Positions 57,074 to 64,000 of a stretch of 64,000 bases of DNA are shown piece by piece. The notes beneath the pieces are model-generated. The model was not told where the DNA came from. It made no database searches and worked only from the letters and a program-made list of their open reading frames with translations. Position numbers and translations under genes: made by a program. Source of the DNA: Dokdonella sp. (GTDB taxonomy: Bacteria > Pseudomonadota > Gammaproteobacteria > Xanthomonadales > Rhodanobacteraceae). The DNA lies in the NCBI RefSeq assembly GCF_017744955.1, contig NZ_JAGIAG010000003.1:434001-498000 (forward strand). The letters are read 5' to 3'. Within the stretch, counting starts at the first letter, position 1; each line of letters opens with the position of its first letter.

Positions 57074-59533
57074 GTGCCGTTTACCCTCGTCCGGGTGGCA
57101 CGACGTCTCCGCTTCGGCTCCCATCTCATCGATCTTGCGACACGCGAACTGTCCGACGACGGCCGCCTGCTGCAGCTGTCGCCGCGCGTATTCGATTGCA
57201 TCGCCTATCTGATCGAGCACCGCGACCGCGCCGTCGGGCGCGACGAACTGATGGCCGCGCTGTGGGGCAAGACCGATGTCGCCGACACCCAGCTGGCGCA
57301 GATCATCCTGCGCGCGCGCCGCGCGGCCGGCGATTCGGGCGAGGCGCAGCAGGCCATCCGCACCGTCGCGGGTTTCGGCTACCGCTGGGTCGCGGAGACA
57401 GGCGAGGAGGAAGAAGCGCCCGCTCCGACCGACCCGCCGGGCGCTCCCGCCGCCGCTCCCTCTCCCGCTCCCGCAAGCGATCGGGAGTATGAAGACGCCG
57501 TGCGACCGGCCGCCGCGCCACCGGCCGCGGCCATCCGGCCGTCGCCGCGATGGCCGGCAATCCTGGCGATCGCGCTGCTGGCGCTGGTCGCCGCCGCCGG
57601 CCTGGCATGGTTCCGGTTCGCCGACGAGAAGAAGCCGATCGCCGCCCCAGCGCCGACCGCCGCGGCCGCGAAGGAGGCCGACCGGGCGATCGCGGTGCTG
57701 CCGGCGACCGTCGACGCCGCCGACGAATGGGACTGGCTGCGGCTCGGCGCGATGGAATTCGTCGCCGGGCGCCTGCGCAAGGCCGGGCAGACCGTCACGC
57801 CGAGCGAGAACGTCATCTCGGTGATGCGCTCGGTCGCCGACGCGAAGGCGATGCCGGCGGCATTGAAGGCGGCGCTGGACCCGCGCTGGATCGTGGTGCC
57901 GACGATGCGCAAATCCGACTCCGGCTGGATCGCGCGCCTGGAACTCGGCGAACGGAGCGGCAAGACGCGCGAGTTCCAGGGCGACGCCGCCGATCCGATG
58001 GTCGCGGCGCGCATCGCCGCCGAACGCCTGCTCGGCACGTTCGGCCAGGCCGCCGAAGCCCTCGGCGAGACGCCGGCGGGCCCGGCCGAAGCATTGCTGT
58101 CGCGCGTCGACGCCGCCCTGCTGGTGGACGACGTCGACGGCGCGCGGCGCCTGCTGGCCGGCACCTCCGACGCGATGCGCGCGACGCCGGAAGTACGGCT
58201 GCGCCAGGCGTCCATCGACTTCACCGTCGGCCGCAACGACGCGGCGGCGCAGGCGCTGGAGGCGCTGCTGCCCGACGTCCCCGCGGAGACCGACCCGCTG
58301 CTGCGCGCGCGCATCGTCAGCCAGCTCGGCGCCGCGCACATCCGCATGGGCCGCGCCGCCGAGGCCGAGGAGGAAACCGGCGCGGCGCTGGCGCTGCTGA
58401 AGAACCTCGACGCGCCGGCCCTGCTCGGCAAGGCCTACATGCGGCGCGGCGTCGCGCGCTCCCTGCTCGGCCGCAACGACGACGCGCTGGCCGATTTCGC
58501 CCAGGCGCGCATCGCCATGCAGCTGGCCGGCGACACGCTCGGCATCGCCCTGGTGGAACTCAACGAAGGTGCGTTGAACGGATTGCGCAGCCATCCCGCC
58601 GATGCGCTGGCGAGCTTCGTGCTCGCCGAGAAACACTTCGAACGGCTCGGCGTGCAGGGCGAGCTGGCCAATGCGGTGACCAATCAGGTGCTTGCGCATC
58701 GCCTGCTGCTCGAACCCGACGAGGGTCTCGCCGCCAGCGAGCGCAGCCTGTCCCTGCTCGGCCACCTCGCCAGCATCGAAGCCACCCACCTGGTGCAGAT
58801 CCGGCGCGCGCAGGCGCTCGTCGACGTCGGCCGCTGGAGCGAGGCCGGCACCCAGCTCGACGAACTCTCCCGCGCCGTCGACCGCACGCGCGAAGCGGAA
58901 ATCTGGGCGATGAGCGACACCGAACGCGCGCGCATCGAGCTGGAACGCGGCCGCCCGCAGGCGGCGCTGGATCTGGCCGAACCCGTCGTCGAAACGCTGC
59001 TCGCGCCCGATTTCGCCGCCACGCGCCAGGAGGCGTGGTCGATCGCGATCCGCGCCCTGCTCCTGCTCGATCGGGAACGAGACGCCGCGGAAGCCGTCGC
59101 GACCTTCGCCGCCTGGGCCGACGATTCCGGCAACCCGCGCTTCGTCGTGCACGCCAGGCTCGCGCAGGCCGAGCTGGCGCAAAGCGCGCATCGCGTCGAG
59201 GACGCCGAAAAGCTCTATGCGGACGCGCTCGCCCTGGCGAACCGGAACAACGTTCCGGTGGACACCGCCGACGTCGCGATCGCGTACGGCGAGGCGCTGA
59301 TCGCGCGCGGCGAACTCGAACGCGCCGTACCCGTCGTCGGACTGCTCGACCGCTACGCCACGCGCAGCTATCCCGCCGCGGTGTTGCAGGCGCGGCTGTA
59401 TCGCGCGCTCGGGCATACCGAAGCCTGGCGCAGCGCGCTCGCGCACGCGCGGGCGCTGGCAGGCGAGCGCCCCTTTCCGGCTGAGCTGAGCCGCGAACCG
59501 ATCGCGATCAAGACCGGCGTTCCGGCCGGCTGA
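57074..59533 (+). CDS. Membrane-bound winged-helix regulator with TPR domain (CadC/ToxR-like)
   Basis: About 819 residues from GTG 57074 (GTG 57095 is also possible; an ATG at 56918 would add unlikely sequence). The N-terminal OmpR-type winged helix (about 8-110) shows LRFGSHLIDLATREL, LSPRVFDCIAYLIEHRDR and VAGFGYRWVAE. A Pro/Ala-rich linker leads to one membrane helix at about 160-180 (WPAILAIALLALVAAAGLAWF). The periplasmic part of about 640 residues is helical with TPR-like repeats. This is the one-component CadC/ToxR layout, in which an outer sensor domain controls DNA binding inside. It is divergent from one secreted FG-GAP gene and upstream of another. Confidence 0.85.
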   Translation: MPFTLVRVARRLRFGSHLIDLATRELSDDGRLLQLSPRVFDCIAYLIEHRDRAVGRDELMAALWGKTDVADTQLAQIILRARRAAGDSGEAQQAIRTVAGFGYRWVAETGEEEEAPAPTDPPGAPAAAPSPAPASDREYEDAVRPAAAPPAAAIRPSPRWPAILAIALLALVAAAGLAWFRFADEKKPIAAPAPTAAAAKEADRAIAVLPATVDAADEWDWLRLGAMEFVAGRLRKAGQTVTPSENVISVMRSVADAKAMPAALKAALDPRWIVVPTMRKSDSGWIARLELGERSGKTREFQGDAADPMVAARIAAERLLGTFGQAAEALGETPAGPAEALLSRVDAALLVDDVDGARRLLAGTSDAMRATPEVRLRQASIDFTVGRNDAAAQALEALLPDVPAETDPLLRARIVSQLGAAHIRMGRAAEAEEETGAALALLKNLDAPALLGKAYMRRGVARSLLGRNDDALADFAQARIAMQLAGDTLGIALVELNEGALNGLRSHPADALASFVLAEKHFERLGVQGELANAVTNQVLAHRLLLEPDEGLAASERSLSLLGHLASIEATHLVQIRRAQALVDVGRWSEAGTQLDELSRAVDRTREAEIWAMSDTERARIELERGRPQAALDLAEPVVETLLAPDFAATRQEAWSIAIRALLLLDRERDAAEAVATFAAWADDSGNPRFVVHARLAQAELAQSAHRVEDAEKLYADALALANRNNVPVDTADVAIAYGEALIARGELERAVPVVGLLDRYATRSYPAAVLQARLYRALGHTEAWRSALAHARALAGERPFPAELSREPIAIKTGVPAG

Positions 59534-59864
59534 TCGGCTCGCCGCACACGACGCCGCGCGCGGCGTCGATCAGCGGAAGGCGGCGAGTCGCCGAATTCGG
59601 TCGCGAGATCCGGCGAAGCCGATCTGAACGCCGACGACGAGCCGAGTCCGGCGCCTGGGCCGGCGCCGACACGATCGATCCCGCCCCGAACTTCCCATCC
59701 CCATGCACGTCCATCCGCTAGCTGCACCCGGTCTGCGCACGAATCTTCGTCGCAGTGCGAGGTTTCGTGCCGATTTCTCGTTTACCGCGAACGGACAGCC
59801 CGTGGCCATGCTCGGCACGGACGCTGGCCGTCGATTGTTCAGCTGAGAAACCGGAGAGGACCGA
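59534..59864. other. 331-bp gap with an 18-bp palindrome
   Basis: GACGCCGCGCGCGGCGTC (59550-59567) is a perfect palindrome 17 bp after the regulator stop and could act as a weak terminator; no T-run follows. No gene or clear promoter is visible in the rest. GGAGAGG lies just before the next start. Confidence 0.5.
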
Positions 59865-62294
59865 ATGAAAACGCTCACTACCCTCCTTGCGCTGGCGTGG
59901 CCGCTTTGCTCGATCGCGGCGGCCGCGGCGCAGGCCAATGCCGGCGCGCCGCCGACGGTGCCGCCTGCGCTCATGCGGCCCTCGCCGGCGCTGGCGGAGC
60001 CCATCAGCGCTCTGCGCCAACCGCCCTGGGTCGCCAGCTTCGCCGCGGCGACGGCGCGTGCGATCCCGCAAGGCACGCCGTCCGGCCGGCGCGAAGTTCA
60101 GGCCTTGACCGGCGGCGGCTACGACGGCGTGTTTCCCGTCAATCCCCCCGCCTCCGGCAACTCCTTCGGTCGCGCGATCGCACGGTCCGGGGATATCTTG
60201 GCGGTAGGCGCGAGCCTCGACCGCTGGGATCCGTCCGATACCAACAGTGCAACCGCCCGTGGAAACGGGGCCGTTTACATCTACCAGAAGACCGACGGAC
60301 AGTGGCGGCAAGTTCAGCGGCTGGTGGCCGACGACGGCGTCAAGGACGACCGCTTCGGCACAGCGGTGGCCCTTTCCGGCGATACCTTGTTCGTCGCCAC
60401 TACCCATCGCCCCAATCCCGGCAAGGTCTACGTCTTCAAGCGGTCCAATGGCAACTGGAGCCAGACGCAGATATTGACCGACGGGATCTCGGTCAACGGT
60501 TATTCCTTTGGTTTCGGGATGGCGCTGCAAGGCGACAAAGCCCTGATTGCGAACGCCAGGTTCCCAGGCAACGACGGCAAGGTCTATGCGTTTTCCGAAA
60601 GCAACGGCGTCTGGAGCCAGACGCAGGTGCTCGAGGTCCATGCCGCTCCCAACGATCCCAACGGCTGGGGCGATGCGTTCGGCCGGTCCATGGCCATCGA
60701 CGGATCGACCGCGCTGATCGGCGCCGAAATGGCGTCGTCGTCCGACGGCAGCCAGGCTTACCAGGGTGCGGCGTACTTCTTCCGTTTCAGTGAATCCGAT
60801 GGAACCTGGACCCAGGGGCAGCGTCTCGATGCCTGCGGCAGCCTGCCGGGTGCCTCCGCCGGCTTCTTCGGTGGTTCCGTTGCCCTGGGCGGCGGCACGG
60901 CGTTCGCCACCGCGGCGTACTGGGGGGCTACGGGGGAATCCGTAAAAGCCGCTTGCCTGTTCGCAGAATCGGCCGAGGGCTGGACGCCTACGCAAGTGCT
61001 GGAACCCGAAAACAACACGCAAAGGGATGCGTTTGGAGCTCAGGTGGCGTTGAGCGGCGATGTCCTGGTCATAAGCGCGCCTTTGACGAATTCAGCCATG
61101 CAGGACGAAGGCGGCACCAACAACGGCACCACCACATCCGGCGCCATTTACGCGTTCAGCCGATCGAACGGCGTCTGGAGTCTGTCCGACACGATCGAGC
61201 GCAAAGGCGGCATCCTCGACTATGACGGCAGCTACGTCGACGGAATGGGTTTCGGCGGCGTGGCGATCGACGGGACGGCGATCTTGGCGGCGGGCATTAG
61301 TACCACGATCGGCTTCTACGGCGGCAACGGGGTCGTCGACGTTTTCGATTTTCCCGCGCAGTCCGCGATCGCGCCCGCATCCTTGGCGATCTCGCTCGCC
61401 GCCGGCGCGAACGCGTCCGCCACGCTGCGGCTGGCCAATGACGGTGGCGGAACCTCGCTGCGTTTCGCAGTGGACGACGGTCGTACGCTGACCCAGACGA
61501 GTGACGAATCGCCCGCCGCCGGCGTCGGCAAGGTGCTGCCGATGTGCGCTGATGGCGTATGCCAGGAGATCAGCGGCACGAGCGGCACGAGCTGGTACCG
61601 GCGCTTCTATTTCGACGAACACCCGCAGGTCGGCGCGACGGCGGCGGTCGACGCGGTGACCATCGGCATCGAGCGCTCTCCGGCCGGCATGCCGCTGACG
61701 ATCAACCTCTACACGGCGCCTCACGCGATGCCGGTCGACACGCTCGATCCCGCGCAATTGACGCCGATCGGCAGCGCAACCGTGACCGCCGACGGCACGC
61801 CGGACACGATGCTGCGGATTCCGGTCAGCGGCACGATCGACGATACCGCCGGCAAGGATCTCGTCGTCGAGTACTCGGTCGAAGATTTCGAGGGACTGCC
61901 GGTGTTCTTTCCGGGAGCCAACGCGTCGCCGCAGTCGCACGCGACGTTCATGAGCTTCGCCGCCGATCCGTCCGGGCAAAGCTACTTCGCCGGAAGCTGG
62001 TCGCACATCCTGATCGCGCCGCATCTGGACCCCGCCGCGTCCGGCATCGGCTGCGCCAATCCGACCGCCAACCCGTGGCTCCAGCTATCGCCGGCGACCG
62101 GCTCGGTCGATGCCGGCGCCGCGCAGGATCTGGTCGTGACCGTGGACGCGACCAACCTCAGCCCCGGCCAGTACACGACCCAGGTGTGCCTGGCGACCAA
62201 GGGGCCGATGCCCTCGCTGATCCAGGTGCCCGTGGACGTGACGGTCACGGCGTCTGGCGACGCGATCTTCAGCGACGGCTTCGACGGCGGCTGA
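59865..62294 (+). CDS. Secreted FG-GAP/beta-sandwich protein
   Basis: The 809-residue precursor has a signal peptide (about 1-23). FG-GAP-like repeats cover about 90-490 (FGRAIARSGDILAVG, FGTAVALSGDTLFVA, FGRSMAIDGSTALIG, FGAQVALSGDVLVIS). One copy of the same module as in the giant protein follows at about 570-700 (SWYRRFYFDEHPQVGA, LTINLYTAPHAMPVDT, DTAGKDLVVEYS, FFPGANASPQSH). An Ig-like domain comes next, and the protein ends DAIFSDGFDGG. It shares its repeat style with the 52260-56492 protein and follows the wHTH-TPR regulator on the same strand. GGAGAGG lies 6 nt before ATG 59865. Confidence 0.88.
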   Translation: MKTLTTLLALAWPLCSIAAAAAQANAGAPPTVPPALMRPSPALAEPISALRQPPWVASFAAATARAIPQGTPSGRREVQALTGGGYDGVFPVNPPASGNSFGRAIARSGDILAVGASLDRWDPSDTNSATARGNGAVYIYQKTDGQWRQVQRLVADDGVKDDRFGTAVALSGDTLFVATTHRPNPGKVYVFKRSNGNWSQTQILTDGISVNGYSFGFGMALQGDKALIANARFPGNDGKVYAFSESNGVWSQTQVLEVHAAPNDPNGWGDAFGRSMAIDGSTALIGAEMASSSDGSQAYQGAAYFFRFSESDGTWTQGQRLDACGSLPGASAGFFGGSVALGGGTAFATAAYWGATGESVKAACLFAESAEGWTPTQVLEPENNTQRDAFGAQVALSGDVLVISAPLTNSAMQDEGGTNNGTTTSGAIYAFSRSNGVWSLSDTIERKGGILDYDGSYVDGMGFGGVAIDGTAILAAGISTTIGFYGGNGVVDVFDFPAQSAIAPASLAISLAAGANASATLRLANDGGGTSLRFAVDDGRTLTQTSDESPAAGVGKVLPMCADGVCQEISGTSGTSWYRRFYFDEHPQVGATAAVDAVTIGIERSPAGMPLTINLYTAPHAMPVDTLDPAQLTPIGSATVTADGTPDTMLRIPVSGTIDDTAGKDLVVEYSVEDFEGLPVFFPGANASPQSHATFMSFAADPSGQSYFAGSWSHILIAPHLDPAASGIGCANPTANPWLQLSPATGSVDAGAAQDLVVTVDATNLSPGQYTTQVCLATKGPMPSLIQVPVDVTVTASGDAIFSDGFDGG

Positions 62295-62313
62295 TCGCCG
62301 CCGCACGCAGTAC

Positions 62314-62345
62314 GGGACGCACCGCCTGGCGGTGCGTCCCTTTCG
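62314..62345 (+). terminator. Terminator after the FG-GAP gene
   Basis: GGGACGCACCG and CGGTGCGTCCC form an 11-bp perfect stem with a 5-nt loop, followed by TTTCGG. Confidence 0.8.
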
Positions 62346-62406
62346 GTGATCCGCAGGACCGCGTCGACGCGGTCGTCGCACCGGTCGGCGACGGCTCGAA
62401 CGACAC

Positions 62407-64000
62407 TCAGAACCCGTTGAGCCCGACGAAGCGTGGAGCGACGCGGCGCCCCGCCATCCGGGCGAGGCCGGCCTCGGCTTGCGTCCGTCGGCCAGCGTCG
62501 ATGCCGGGCCGGCCGAGCGATCGAGCGAGATCGTCGACCAGCAGATCGAACTGCCAGGCCTGCGGCTTGTCATCGCCGCCGAGCGCCGCGACCAGTTGGG
62601 TGCGCTTCGCGGCGAGCCGATCCAGCGCGGCCACCTCGCGCGTCGCCAGCGCCTCGACCCATGCCAGATGGATTTCGCTGCGCACGGTATTGGGCTTGTC
62701 TTCGCCCTGGGTCTCGCGGAACAGCGCGATGGCGTTGTGCAGGTGCGTACGCGCCTGGTCCCAGTCGCTGCGCAGCAGACAGGCCCGGCCGAGACTGTCT
62801 TCGATCTCGGCCATTTCCACCCGCTCGCGCGCGCCCACCGATCGGCGGGCACGCTGCAGGATCTCGATGGCGCCGGCGATGTCGCGCCGCTGCAGCAAGA
62901 CTTCGCCGAGCAGGCGTGTCTGACTGACCAGCAGCTGGTCCGAGCGGCCGGAAGAGCGCGCAAACTCGACCAGCTCGCGCGCCTGCGTCTCGGCCGCCGG
63001 GAACTGGCCGGAATACAGCGCCAGCCGCAATCGCGCCGTCTCGGTGGCGACGCGCACGTTGGAATCGTCCCCCGATACAGGCGCCTGCGCGCGAGCCTGC
63101 TCGATCTGGTCGCGTGCGCCCGCGTAATCGCCCATCGCCAGCCGGGCACGCGCGACCATGACGCGCGCGAAACGCCCGATGGCGTGGCCGGGGCCGAACC
63201 GCGTCTGCGCACGCTCGATCACCGGCATCGCGCTGTCCAGCACGGCCTGCGCCTCGCCGAGCCGATAATGGGCCAGGCCGAGGTTCGCGAGCGTGGCCAG
63301 CAACGCGGTCTGCTCGACCGCGGCCGGATCGGATTTGGCCAGCGCGACGATGCGCTCGTTCACCTCGATCGCACGCCGCGTGTCGCCGCTGGCGTCGAAG
63401 ACGACCGCAGCGGTGAGCAAGGGGCCGACGACGTCGACGCCGCCGCTGCCGCCTGCCTCGTCGAGTTCGGCCAACGCCGCATTCTCGTCCGCCAGGGCCT
63501 CCGACTCGCTGCCGAGCACGAACTTCGCTTGTCCACGTTCGGCCAGCAGCGTTGCGCGCCACGGGGTGATGCCGTCATGCGTCTTGTCCGCCAGCGGCAT
63601 GGCCGCGTCGACGAGCGTCACCACGTCCCGGCTGCGACCGAGATGGCCGTAGATTCCGGCAAGAACGCGAACGGACAGCAGATATTCCGACGGATGCCGG
63701 TCCTTCTGGGGAGACAGCAGCGCATGCGCGCGCTCCGCGGGAGCGAGGGCGAGCGGCATTCGATCGAGATCCTGGTAGACGTCGGCGATCTGCGTGAGCA
63801 GGACGGCCCGCGTGACATCGTCGATGTCCGTGCGTCGTTCCAGGCCGGAGGCGGCACGGCGCAGCATCTCGGCGGCGCTGTCGGCCGTGACGTCTTGCGA
63901 CTGGCCGGGGGCGTTCGATCGAAACATCTCGCGCATGAAACCGAGCAGCGATTCGGCATGGCGACGCTGCTCGTCGGCGTGTCGGCGCTGCTCCTCGGCC
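62407..64000 (-). CDS. C-terminal part of a TPR protein, probably a Ser/Thr protein kinase (cut by window edge)
   Basis: The frame is open from the right edge of the window to the stop at 62407, about 531 residues. The visible part begins with a charged coiled-coil linker (AEEQRRHADEQRRHAESLLG), then FMREMFRSNAPGQSQDVTA and a long series of TPR-like helical pairs to the end. This linker-plus-TPR arrangement is what I associate with the C-terminal sensor part of bacterial PknB-like Ser/Thr kinases in Xanthomonadales and Myxobacteria; the kinase domain itself would lie outside. It converges with the secreted FG-GAP gene. The kinase assignment is inference; the TPR nature is visible. Confidence 0.7.
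   Translation of the reverse strand, partial: AEEQRRHADEQRRHAESLLGFMREMFRSNAPGQSQDVTADSAAEMLRRAASGLERRTDIDDVTRAVLLTQIADVYQDLDRMPLALAPAERAHALLSPQKDRHPSEYLLSVRVLAGIYGHLGRSRDVVTLVDAAMPLADKTHDGITPWRATLLAERGQAKFVLGSESEALADENAALAELDEAGGSGGVDVVGPLLTAAVVFDASGDTRRAIEVNERIVALAKSDPAAVEQTALLATLANLGLAHYRLGEAQAVLDSAMPVIERAQTRFGPGHAIGRFARVMVARARLAMGDYAGARDQIEQARAQAPVSGDDSNVRVATETARLRLALYSGQFPAAETQARELVEFARSSGRSDQLLVSQTRLLGEVLLQRRDIAGAIEILQRARRSVGARERVEMAEIEDSLGRACLLRSDWDQARTHLHNAIALFRETQGEDKPNTVRSEIHLAWVEALATREVAALDRLAAKRTQLVAALGGDDKPQAWQFDLLVDDLARSLGRPGIDAGRRTQAEAGLARMAGRRVAPRFVGLNGF

Overview
This 64 kb window is a GC-rich, tightly packed chromosomal segment of a gammaproteobacterium, most likely in the Xanthomonadales/Lysobacterales (Rhodanobacteraceae- or Lysobacteraceae-like). 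Reasons: a fused ThrA followed by thrB-thrC with a threonine-rich leader peptide; the recA-recX-alaS-csrA-tRNA order; the tig-clpP-clpX-lon-hup-ppiD block; class Ia nrdAB; and several large secreted proteins with FG-GAP-like repeats. The assignment rests on gene order and protein style, not on a database search.

Layout. 1-9.8 kb is an accessory region: a secreted protein cut by the window edge, three large polytopic membrane proteins (GT-C-like or DUF6311-like), a 2-oxoglutarate/Fe(II) oxygenase and a divergent SAM methyltransferase; it resembles a surface-glycan locus. 9.8-15.2 kb holds tsaB, creD, an HhH protein, alkB, an amidase and a small exported protein. 15.3-20.5 kb is the thr operon, preceded by a 25-codon leader peptide and hairpins that can sequester the thrA Shine-Dalgarno. 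20.5-28.9 kb has tRNA-Ala(CGC), a PP2C phosphatase, the methyltransferase-rnhA-dnaQ operon, gloB-mltD, fabI and ppiD. 29-35.9 kb is the proteostasis block (hup, lon, clpX, clpP, tig, all minus strand). 36-37.2 kb carries seven tRNA genes in three transcription units with recognisable promoters. 37.3-43.4 kb is csrA, alaS, recX, a DUF442 phosphatase, recA and pncC. 43.4-48.2 kb is nrdA-nrdB plus a thioesterase; nrdA has a cobalamin riboswitch and two NrdR-like boxes 32 bp apart over its promoter, and an oppositely oriented S23-type four-helix-bundle gene sits between nrdA and nrdB. 48.5-52.2 kb has an exported intradiol-dioxygenase-like protein and a two-component system divergent from a Spy-like periplasmic protein. 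52.2-64 kb holds two large secreted FG-GAP/beta-sandwich proteins, a membrane wHTH-TPR regulator, and the TPR end of a probable Ser/Thr kinase running off the window.

How it fits together. Most of the window is core housekeeping: threonine synthesis, DNA replication and repair, protein quality control, dNTP synthesis and tRNA supply. The less ordinary parts are the regulatory leaders (thr and nrd), the repeat elements placed inside operons (thrA/thrB and nrdA/nrdB), and the secreted-protein cluster at the right end, where a duplicated beta-sandwich module and a short F-x-[DS]-[GD]-F-[DE] motif recur in otherwise different exported proteins. GC skewed to codon third positions produces very long open frames opposite nearly every real gene; these were not annotated.
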